The notes under the pieces were generated by a model. That model ran no database searches, had not been told where the DNA came from, and saw only the letters and a list, made by a program, of their open reading frames with translations. A DNA stretch of 11,116 nucleotides from Clostridia bacterium (GTDB taxonomy: Bacteria; Bacillota; Clostridia; Oscillospirales; CAG-272), in assembly GCA_017457465.1 (NCBI GenBank), contig JAFTHJ010000127.1, positions 1 through 11,116 of the forward strand, in the 5' to 3' direction. The stretch's first letter is position 1. Every line of letters begins with the position of its first letter. The position numbers were made by a program, and so were the translations under genes. This document shows, one piece after another, positions 1 through 6,320 of the stretch.

Positions 1-386
1 GCGTGTGCCTTGATATGCTCAAGCGCCACAGGCTCCTCAAGCCCCGAGTATACCGCCGTCGCAAATGAACCACCCGCCTTGGGCTGGGGCTTCACGCAAA
101 CAATCTCATAGCCGTATTTCTCGGCACACGCCTTTTCCGTGATTATCGCTCGGTTAAGATGCTCACAGCATTGCGCCGCAAGATATATACCTCTCTCCTT
201 TAATATCGGATATATTCCCTCAAACACGGCAGCCGCCGCGTCAAACACAGAATCCTTTCCGATGGTGTGTCCCATTATCTCGGACGAGGAGCAGCCGACC
301 ACAAATATATCCCCCGCCTTAAGTCCCGCAATATCTATAAGCTCCGCGACTGCCGTAGCCGCCGCTTTCTTTATTTCTCCGTACAT
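1..386 (-). CDS. ywlG: UPF0340/TIGR01440 family protein (YwlG-like), 3' end outside window
   Basis: The first 128 codons of a gene whose C-terminus lies beyond the left edge. The protein begins MYGEIKKAAATAV and matches my recollection of the Bacillus YwlG family: an early 'VVGCSSSEIMGHTIG' block (residues 29-43), then 'AAQCCEHLNRA' (70-80) and 'PQPKAGGSFAT' (100-110). These three Cys/His/Gly-rich blocks are the hallmarks of the family. Its biochemical function is not established; the protein is soluble, with no signal peptide or membrane segment. The ATG at 386 is supported by a GGAGGT ribosome binding site (392-397), five bases upstream, and by a good promoter just beyond. It is separated from the IspH-S1 operon by a terminator, so it is its own transcription unit. 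Family assignment is confident; function is unknown. Confidence 0.88.
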   Translation of the reverse strand, partial: MYGEIKKAAATAVAELIDIAGLKAGDIFVVGCSSSEIMGHTIGKDSVFDAAAAVFEGIYPILKERGIYLAAQCCEHLNRAIITEKACAEKYGYEIVCVKPQPKAGGSFATAVYSGLEEPVALEHIKAH

Positions 387-415
387 ACCGTACCTCCAAG
401 ATTTCAGTTGAGAAT

Positions 416-444
416 ATTATAATACTATTTTCTCAAATTTACAA
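416..444 (-). promoter_or_regulatory. sigma-A-type promoter of the ywlG-like gene
   Basis: On the minus strand, TTGTAA (439-444) and a perfect TATAAT (416-421) are separated by exactly 17 bases. Transcription would begin near 409, giving a leader of about 20 nt that carries the GGAGGT ribosome binding site. Confidence 0.75.
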
Positions 445-453
445 GAGAAAAAC

Positions 454-488
454 AAAAAGATTCCGAAAGATACTTTCGGAATCTTTTT
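454..488 (-). terminator. intrinsic terminator of the RpiR-to-IspH/S1 operon
   Basis: A perfect 16-bp stem (454-469 with 473-488) and a 3-base loop lie 15 bases after the stop codon of the IspH-S1 gene. On the minus strand the hairpin ends in a T-rich run (CTTTTTGTTTTTC). The plus strand also ends in a T run, so it could work both ways, but no plus-strand gene runs into it. Confidence 0.9.
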
Positions 489-502
489 TATTAAAGCTTA
501 AA

Positions 503-2557
503 TCAGCCGTTTTCCTCGGTAGCGGGAGCTTCCTCAACTGCTTCCTCTGCAGTCTCCTCTGCCGCATACTCCTCGGGCATAGCAGCTTCAGCAGCCGCAG
601 CCTCCTCGAGAAGCGCTCTGATAGAAAGGCTTATCTTCTTGTTCTCCTCGTCGATAGCGATAATCTTCGCATCAACTACCTGACCAAGCTCAAGAACGTC
701 AGCGGGCTTTCCTATCTTCTGGAGAGCTATCTGGGAGATGTGGATAAGTCCGTCAACTCCGTCAACTATCTCCGCGAACGCACCGAAGGGCATCATATTG
801 ACTATCTTTACAGACGCAACATCACCTACAGCATACTTTGCGGTGAACGCATACCAAGGATTGCTCTCCTCGGTCTTGTATCCGAGAGAGATTCTCTTCT
901 TCTCGGCATCAAAGCTCTTAACGAAAACGGTTATCTCCTGTCCTACCGAAACAACGTCAGCGGGAGTAGCGATGGGACGCCAGGAAAGCTCGGTCTTATG
1001 TACCATACCGTCAACGCCGCCAAGGTCAACGAACGCGCCATACGCGGTCATGCTCTTAACACAACCCGTGTAGGTCTTACCCTCCTCGATTTCTGCCCAG
1101 AACGCTGCCTCTTTAGCGCGGCGCTCGTCACGAGCTACGAGCTTGATAGAGCCGATAGCTCTGTTGCCCTTGATTTCGATGACACGAAGCTTAACCTGCT
1201 CTCCCTTGATGGAAGCCAGATCGCCGTCCTTCGGAACACCTGTCTGGGACGCGGGAACAAATACGCGGTTAGCGCCAACGAGAACGACAACGCCGCCTCT
1301 TACGACCTCAACCACCTTGCCCTCGAGAACCTCTGCGTTCTCACAAGCGGCAACTATCTTCTGCCAATTCTTGTCGGAATCGACGCGCTTCTTTGAAAGC
1401 TCGGCAACTCCCTCAATGTCGCTTACGCGAATAACGAAGCCTTCGACCTCGTCACCCTTCTTGAACATCTCTGTCAGCTTCACAGAAGTATCGTCTGTAA
1501 TCTGTTCAGCCTTGATTATACCCGTAACGTTCACGCCGAGGTCGAGCTGAAGCTCTGCATCGGTAACGTTTGTTACGATTCCGGTGACGGTATCTCCTGT
1601 ATTTAAAGTTTTGAGTGATGACTCAAGCAGTTCTTCGAAATTTTCTGTAATTTCGCTCATGGTTTTGTATACCTCCTGTATTAAACCTGACGGGGTTGAT
1701 GCCCCCGCGGCAATGCCTACTCTCGTGTAGGCGGACGGAATAAGATTTTGCGTTCGCAGCTCGTCCGAGCTTTCTATCCAGACGGTTCTCTCGCAATTTC
1801 TTTTACAAATTGAGTAAAGCTTTGCGGTATTTGAGCTTTCCCTGCCACCGATGACTATCATAAAGTCTCTTTGGCGGGACAACTCCTCCGCTTCGCTCTG
1901 CCTCAATTCAGTAACACTACATATTGTATCAAAAATTCGGGCGTTTGTATATAGTTTTTTGAAAATTTTCTGACTTTTTTTCCATTCCGACATTTTTTGG
2001 GTTGTTTGAGAGGCGATTATTGGCGTTTTTTTACCTATTTTTTCCACCAATCCGTTTTCTATCATTTCAGACAGCTCATCAGCATCCGAAAAAATAACCT
2101 TGTCACACTCGGCATAGCTCATAATTCCAACCACCTCGGGATGCTCCCGTGCTCCAAAGAGCAAAAAGAAGTTGTCCTCGCCCGAATTCTCGTCCGCTAT
2201 TCTATGTATCTTTTTTACAAACGGACAAGTACAGTCCTCATATCGGAAGTATCCGTTCTTCTGCGAAAGCTCCGCCAGAAGTCTTTCGTCCTGCTTCGGT
2301 ATACCGTGCGCTCTCACGAAGACCGTAACGGGAGACTCCGCGGACGCGGTCTCGGCAAGTGCGGGAATATCGCTTATCTTCACCACGCCAACACCTTTGT
2401 CGGAGAGCATCTTGTTGTATATGTCGTTGTGTATTATATTTCCGAGCGTAAAGATGCGCTCGTTTGCGGTGCGATTCTCAATAGCGCCCTCAAGTCTGTC
2501 GGTCGCGCGTTTTACTCCAAAGCAAAAACCCGCGTTTTCGGCAATTCTGATACTCAT
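503..2557 (-). CDS. ispH-rpsA: IspH - ribosomal protein S1 fusion (HMBPP reductase / 30S S1)
   Basis: A 684-residue two-part protein. Residues 1 to about 300 are IspH, the [4Fe-4S] enzyme reducing HMBPP to IPP and DMAPP at the end of the MEP isoprenoid pathway. The three cluster cysteines are at 12 (CFGVKRA), 111 (CTCPFV) and 213 (TICSVT). Substrate-binding histidines fit H43, H84 and H139 (REHPEV), with the glutamate at E141; TT at 185-186 and the SSN motif at 241-243 are also present. Residues 320-650 hold four S1 RNA-binding repeats (about 320-388, 408-475, 493-560, 577-647); the last two are the most typical (YGAFVDLGGVDGMVH; FGAFAEIVDGVDGLIH). The tail (651-684) is Ala/Glu-rich and acidic. 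The fusion is known in Clostridia, so it is not an assembly artefact. Its ATG overlaps the stop of the upstream acyltransferase gene as ATGA, indicating translational coupling. Confidence 0.96.
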   Translation of the reverse strand: MSIRIAENAGFCFGVKRATDRLEGAIENRTANERIFTLGNIIHNDIYNKMLSDKGVGVVKISDIPALAETASAESPVTVFVRAHGIPKQDERLLAELSQKNGYFRYEDCTCPFVKKIHRIADENSGEDNFFLLFGAREHPEVVGIMSYAECDKVIFSDADELSEMIENGLVEKIGKKTPIIASQTTQKMSEWKKSQKIFKKLYTNARIFDTICSVTELRQSEAEELSRQRDFMIVIGGRESSNTAKLYSICKRNCERTVWIESSDELRTQNLIPSAYTRVGIAAGASTPSGLIQEVYKTMSEITENFEELLESSLKTLNTGDTVTGIVTNVTDAELQLDLGVNVTGIIKAEQITDDTSVKLTEMFKKGDEVEGFVIRVSDIEGVAELSKKRVDSDKNWQKIVAACENAEVLEGKVVEVVRGGVVVLVGANRVFVPASQTGVPKDGDLASIKGEQVKLRVIEIKGNRAIGSIKLVARDERRAKEAAFWAEIEEGKTYTGCVKSMTAYGAFVDLGGVDGMVHKTELSWRPIATPADVVSVGQEITVFVKSFDAEKKRISLGYKTEESNPWYAFTAKYAVGDVASVKIVNMMPFGAFAEIVDGVDGLIHISQIALQKIGKPADVLELGQVVDAKIIAIDEENKKISLSIRALLEEAAAAEAAMPEEYAAEETAEEAVEEAPATEENG

Positions 2558-3213
2558 TTTTTCTTTCCTTTTTTCTTCGGGGGCTCAAAGCTCTCTCCAA
2601 GGTCGCAAATACGCGAGAACACCTTGTCTGTCAGCTTCTTATATTCACCCGTACCGCTCGCGTCATATCCAAGCTCCTCAAAGGGAATCCTCTCACCCAT
2701 AACCACATAGGTCCTCTTGAAAACTCTCGGCTTTCTGTCCTTCGTCCATATGTATATGGGGAAGACATCCGCCTCGGCTCTCACGCATATGAGCGCCGCC
2801 CCGTTCTTTGTGTCGGTCGTTCTTGGATCTACCTCGGGGTATCTGTGTCCCTGCGGGAATATCCCCACGCATTTCTTTTCCTTGAGCATCTCAACCGCCC
2901 GTTTGATAGCGCCAACATCGTTGCCCGAACGGTCAACGGGAAACGCCCCGAGCATCTTTATAAGAGATGAGAGAAGCGGTATCTTGAACAACTCCTTCTT
3001 CGCCATAAGTCTGACCTGATGCTTTCTGAAGGCGTAACACATTATAACGGCATCGGATGCCGCGATATGGTTTGAGCAGACGAGGAATCCGCCCTCGTCA
3101 GGCTCGTTTTCGGGATTCACCACCTTGATTCTGAAGAGAAGCCCAACCAGCTTCGCGAATATTGCATAGCAGACTCTGTAAAATCTGCTTGAGCCCGATT
3201 TTTGCTTTTTCAC
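2554..3213 (-). CDS. plsC: 1-acyl-sn-glycerol-3-phosphate acyltransferase family protein (PlsC-like)
   Basis: A 219-residue PlsC-like acyltransferase, expected to transfer an acyl chain to lysophosphatidic acid in phospholipid synthesis at the inner membrane face. The catalytic HX4D motif is NHIAASD (H49, D54). 'FPVDRSGND' (91-99) matches the family's second block. The third block reads FPQGHR (119-124) where textbook members have FPEGTR; the last block is 'VFPIYIW' (150-156). The N-terminus has a short amphipathic/hydrophobic stretch (11-29), and the C-terminus is lysine-rich (PPKKKGKKK). Translation starts at GTG: the ribosome binding site AAGGA lies seven bases upstream and no alternative ATG precedes the catalytic motif. 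It sits 40 bp after cmk and overlaps ispH-rpsA by 4 bp. Exact acyl-acceptor specificity cannot be read from sequence. Confidence 0.9.
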   Translation of the reverse strand: MKKQKSGSSRFYRVCYAIFAKLVGLLFRIKVVNPENEPDEGGFLVCSNHIAASDAVIMCYAFRKHQVRLMAKKELFKIPLLSSLIKMLGAFPVDRSGNDVGAIKRAVEMLKEKKCVGIFPQGHRYPEVDPRTTDTKNGAALICVRAEADVFPIYIWTKDRKPRVFKRTYVVMGERIPFEELGYDASGTGEYKKLTDKVFSRICDLGESFEPPKKKGKKK

Positions 3214-3229
3214 TTAACAGTCCTTTCCC

Positions 3230-3244
3230 TGCGGCAGTGCCGCA
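3230..3244 (-). other. GC-rich palindrome in the cmk-plsC spacer
   Basis: TGCGGCA and its reverse complement TGCCGCA are separated by one base, immediately upstream of the plsC ribosome binding site. A competing hairpin, CCGC-GTT-GCGG, uses the same GCGG on the minus-strand transcript. It could be an mRNA stability or processing structure. There is no T run, so it is not a terminator. Confidence 0.4.
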
Positions 3245-3253
3245 ACGCGGTTC

Positions 3254-3946
3254 TCACGCGCCTGTTTTCTTGTTTACGATATCTATAACTCCCGCCACGC
3301 TCTGCTCAAGCGTCATTCCCGAATTGTCGAAAATTATCGCGTCGGGAGCGGCAGTCGCGGGGGCAATCTCACGGGTACTGTCGTTCTTATCTCTCTCGTT
3401 CATCTCGGCGAGAACGTCCTCGTATTTCGCATCAATTCCCTTTGCCTTCAGCTCGTCATAACGGCGCTGTGCGCGGCACTCCGCCGAGGCGGTCATAAAT
3501 ATCTTGACATCGGCATCGGGAAGAATGACCGTTCCGATATCTCTGCCGTCCATAATGACGCTGTTCTTTCTCGCGATATCCTTCTGTGTTTCGAGCAGAA
3601 ACGCGCGAACCGAGCCTATAGCCGACACGGCGGAGGCATACATAGACATCTCGGGGGTACGGATAGCGTCACCGGGATTTTCTCCGTTCAGATAAACGCA
3701 CTGAACACCGTTCTCGTATTTTACCTCAATATTTATATTCGGCAGAAGCGCGGTAACCGCCTCCGAATCCTTGGGATTAACGTCCTGACTTTTAACATAG
3801 TATCCTATTGTTCTGTAAAGTGCGCCCGTATCAACGTAAACTATTCCGAGCTTTGCGGCAACAGCCTTTGCTACCGTGCTTTTTCCCGCTCCTCCGGGCC
3901 CATCAATCGCTATTTTAATCATCTTTTTCCGCGGCGAAAATCCCAC
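3254..3946 (-). CDS. cmk: Cytidylate kinase (CMP/dCMP kinase)
   Basis: A CMP kinase of about 222-230 residues that phosphorylates CMP and dCMP with ATP in pyrimidine salvage. Numbering from the GTG at 3946: P-loop GPGGAGKST (16-24), VDTGALYR (38-45), the nucleotide-binding MDGRDIGTV (132-140) and the lid-region RDKNDSTRE (185-193), all typical of bacterial Cmk. The start is uncertain. A GTG at 3946 has AAAGGAG just upstream, slightly close. The ATG at 3922 gives the family's usual N-terminus (MIKIAIDGPGG) but has only a weak purine run in front. The GTG is listed because of its ribosome binding site. It lies 49 bp after the flavoprotein gene and 40 bp before plsC, within one operon. Cmk next to PlsC and IspH/S1 is a recurrent clostridial arrangement. 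Confidence 0.95.
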   Translation of the reverse strand: MGFSPRKKMIKIAIDGPGGAGKSTVAKAVAAKLGIVYVDTGALYRTIGYYVKSQDVNPKDSEAVTALLPNINIEVKYENGVQCVYLNGENPGDAIRTPEMSMYASAVSAIGSVRAFLLETQKDIARKNSVIMDGRDIGTVILPDADVKIFMTASAECRAQRRYDELKAKGIDAKYEDVLAEMNERDKNDSTREIAPATAAPDAIIFDNSGMTLEQSVAGVIDIVNKKTGA

Positions 3947-3995
3947 CGCTCTCCTTTCACTTATTCACTCTTCACTTTTACCTATTACTTTTTCT

Positions 3996-5264
3996 TTATA
4001 ATACCTTCCACGCCGCTCGCTCACCCGCGAGAACTCCCGTGGAAAATGCTATCTGGAGATTAAATCCACCCGTGTAGGCATCAACGTCGATAACCTCACC
4101 CGCGAAGAAAAGTCCGTCGCAGAGCTTCGACTCCATAGTTCCGGGATTTATCTGCTTGACCGAAATTCCGCCCTTGGTCACAATAGCCTCCTCGATAGGT
4201 CGGAAGCCCGATATCGCTACTCTGAATCGCTTTATGACATCAACCAATGCCCGTCTTTCCTCGCGTGTTATCGAATTGACCTTCTTTCGTCCGTCGATTT
4301 CGCTTCGGGCAATAACGACATCTATCATTTTCTGCGGCAGAAGCGCATCGAGAGAATTTATAACATCCTTGTTATTATTCTTCGCGAAATCCGAAAGTAT
4401 TCGCGCGTCAAGCGTTTTTTCGTCGAGCGCGGGTTTCAGGTCGACAACCGCCTCATATCTGCCCGAGGCAACGTCGGCTATATGCGCCGAAGCGGAGAGT
4501 ATCATAGGTCCTGTCATTCCGAAATGAGTGAACATCATCTCTCCGAAATCCTCGTAAATACGCTTACCGCTCTCGGTATCAACCACGGTAAGTCCCACAT
4601 TCTTGAGCGAGAGCCCCTGCATTCTCGCGCAGTCTCTGTCCTTTGATGTGAGCGGAACGAGCGAGGGCTTCGGGGGAACGGTCTGGTGACCGAGCGCTCC
4701 CGCAAGTCTGTATCCGTCACCGTCGGAGCCCGTGAGCGGATAGGATTTCCCGCCCGTACATAAAATCACAGCCTTGGCGGAAATAAATCTGTCTCCGCAA
4801 ATGACACCGCTCACGGCGCCGTTCTCGGTCTCGATTCGGCTCACTCTGCCGCATATTATCTTAACTCCGCTCTCCTTGCAGCGCCGTACCATAGCGTCAA
4901 CAACATCCTGCGCCTTGTCGGATATCGGAAAGACTCGCTTCCCTCTCTCGACCTTCAACGGCACACCCGCGCTCTCAAAGAACGCCATAGTGTCGGAGCT
5001 GTCAAAACGGTCGAGCGCCGCATATAAAAACTTCGGATTTGTCGGTACGCTCTGCATAAATTCCGCCGCAGAGCAATCGTTGGTTATATTACACCGCCCC
5101 TTGCCCGTGATACGGAGCTTTCTTCCGCAACGCTCGTTGCGCTCAACGAGAATTACCTCGGCTCCCGCCTCGGCGGCGGTAATGGCAGCCATCATTCCCG
5201 CGGCTCCGCCGCCAATGACCACAAGCTGCGCGCCGTTATCCGTGTGTCTTGTCGTAGACATCAT
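3996..5264 (-). CDS. HI0933/BaiN-type NAD(P)/FAD-dependent oxidoreductase
   Basis: A 422-residue flavoprotein. Residues 13-42 form the Rossmann fold that binds the ADP part of FAD (VVIGGGAAGMMAA, then the acidic strand end VILVERN). The family signature follows: GRKLRITGKGRCNITND (47-63), a conserved 'LCTGGKSYPLTGSDGDGY' (168-185), and the C-terminal FAD contact 'GLFFAGEVIDVDAYTGGFNLQ' region (384-404). Proteins of this family are annotated as aminoacetone oxidase-like or BaiN; the true substrate is generally unknown, and location next to cmk does not by itself indicate bile-acid metabolism. The start is a double ATG (5264, 5261), lying inside the last codons of the upstream RpiR-type gene, with GAGGAG 13 bases ahead. 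The 29-bp overlap suggests reinitiation or coupled translation. Confidence 0.9.
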   Translation of the reverse strand: MMSTTRHTDNGAQLVVIGGGAAGMMAAITAAEAGAEVILVERNERCGRKLRITGKGRCNITNDCSAAEFMQSVPTNPKFLYAALDRFDSSDTMAFFESAGVPLKVERGKRVFPISDKAQDVVDAMVRRCKESGVKIICGRVSRIETENGAVSGVICGDRFISAKAVILCTGGKSYPLTGSDGDGYRLAGALGHQTVPPKPSLVPLTSKDRDCARMQGLSLKNVGLTVVDTESGKRIYEDFGEMMFTHFGMTGPMILSASAHIADVASGRYEAVVDLKPALDEKTLDARILSDFAKNNNKDVINSLDALLPQKMIDVVIARSEIDGRKKVNSITREERRALVDVIKRFRVAISGFRPIEEAIVTKGGISVKQINPGTMESKLCDGLFFAGEVIDVDAYTGGFNLQIAFSTGVLAGERAAWKVL

Positions 5265-6099
5265 ATTCGTCCCAAATCTCCTCGAGTCTGCGAAGTCTTA
5301 CCGCAAGCTCGTCCTTTTTCTTTCTCGATACCGCCACTATAATGGCGTTTATTATACTCAACGGAGCGACAAGGGAGTCCACAAAGGACGCCATATCACT
5401 CTGCGCGATAAGCAGACAGTTAGCCTCGTGCGCGATAGGCGCCATATTGCTGTCGGTTATCGCGATAACGTCGGCTCCGACGTGCTTCGCGTAATCTACC
5501 GCGTTTATTATCCTCTTGGAATATCTCGGAAAGCTTATCGCAATCATAACATCCTCGGAGGTCATTCCCATAATCTCCTCGAACATCTCGCTTCCCGAGG
5601 TAGTCTCCACGAACTTGACATTGTCAAATATCATTCGCAGATTATAATTCAGAAATCCCGCGAGAGAAGCGGAGGAGCGCACTCCCATAATATATATCTT
5701 CTTTGCGTTGACTATCTTCTCAACCGCCGAATCAAAGTCCTCGCGGTTTATCGCGTCAAGCGTGTGCTTTATCTTTTCGGCATCCGCCAGAAGCACCTTT
5801 GAAAGAATATCTCCGTCACCGATGCGGTCGTTGGTAACCTCCATTCGCTGGAATGAGGTCAGTCTCGTTCTGACCATCTCCTGAAGCGTCTGCTGGAACT
5901 CGGGATATCCGTCAAAGCCAAGCTCTATGGCAAATCTGACGACCGTCGACTCGGATACCTTCACCAGAGAGCCGAGCTTTGCCGCCGTCATATACGCCGC
6001 CTTATCGTAATGCTCGATTATATAATTTGCTATAAGCTTTTGTCCCTTTGAAAACGAGGACATTTTTATCTCTATTTCTTTAAGGATATTGTTATTCAT
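5236..6099 (-). CDS. MurR/RpiR family transcriptional regulator
   Basis: A 287-residue regulator with the two-domain RpiR plan. The N-terminal domain (1-77) carries a helix-turn-helix around 38-68, with 'MTAAKLGSLVKVSESTVVRFAIELGF' typical of HTH_6. The C-terminal SIS domain (about 120-255) senses phosphosugars in characterised relatives; visible SIS blocks are 'IYIMGVRSSASLAGFL' (135-150) and 'ISFPRYSKRIINAVDYAK' (188-205). The ligand cannot be deduced, and no sugar-catabolic gene is adjacent. It is the first gene of the operon leading to IspH-S1: a strong promoter lies upstream and the flavoprotein gene overlaps its 3' end. An ATG at 6099 is preceded by AGGAAGG, about ten bases away. It may autoregulate, but I could not find a clear operator. 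Confidence 0.93.
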   Translation of the reverse strand: MNNNILKEIEIKMSSFSKGQKLIANYIIEHYDKAAYMTAAKLGSLVKVSESTVVRFAIELGFDGYPEFQQTLQEMVRTRLTSFQRMEVTNDRIGDGDILSKVLLADAEKIKHTLDAINREDFDSAVEKIVNAKKIYIMGVRSSASLAGFLNYNLRMIFDNVKFVETTSGSEMFEEIMGMTSEDVMIAISFPRYSKRIINAVDYAKHVGADVIAITDSNMAPIAHEANCLLIAQSDMASFVDSLVAPLSIINAIIVAVSRKKKDELAVRLRRLEEIWDEYDVYDKTHG

Positions 6100-6158
6100 T
6101 CTCTTACTGCCTTCCTCATATACGCTTTTTGAAAACGCAACACATAAAGCCTCATTAT

Positions 6159-6187
6159 ATTATATCTTTTTATTATAAAAAAGTCAA
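6159..6187 (-). promoter_or_regulatory. strong sigma-A-type promoter of the RpiR-to-IspH/S1 operon
   Basis: On the minus strand, TTGACT (6182-6187) and TATAAT (6159-6164) are separated by exactly 17 bases, differing from consensus by one base. Transcription should start near 6152, leaving a leader of about 50 nt before the RpiR-type gene. No other promoter of this quality was seen between here and 503. Confidence 0.85.
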
Positions 6188-6253
6188 CCACCCCCGACAT
6201 TTTTGTTTTTAAAAAGCAAACACGAATCCGCTTTCCCCAAAGTATCGCATCAA

Positions 6254-6290
6254 AAAAGCACTTAAAGGAAGCTATCCTTTAAGTGCTTTT
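6254..6290 (-). terminator. intrinsic terminator of the O-acyltransferase/SGNH unit
   Basis: A perfect 16-bp stem (6254-6269 with 6275-6290) with a 5-base loop lies about 30 bases after the stop of the SGNH gene. On the minus strand it runs into TTTTTT. It insulates that unit from the RpiR operon promoter downstream. Confidence 0.92.
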
Positions 6291-6320
6291 GATTAAATTG
6301 CTTATTTAAGATTCAGCCTA

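Noticed and set aside
740..1396. Long plus-strand open frame opposite the S1 repeats
   Set aside because: It lies wholly inside the confident IspH-S1 gene on the other strand, and its translation shows no recognisable motif. The same applies to 1997-2710, 2172-2702 and 4774-5802.
3996..5264. Assigning the flavoprotein to bile-acid 7-dehydroxylation because of BaiN similarity
   Set aside because: The family is broad, no other bai gene is present, and its neighbours are housekeeping genes.
6122..6138. Imperfect palindrome in the RpiR leader as an RpiR operator
   Set aside because: The inverted repeat (CGCTTTT/GAAAACG) has a mismatch and its arms are mostly A/T runs. There is no second copy nearby, so it does not support an operator call.
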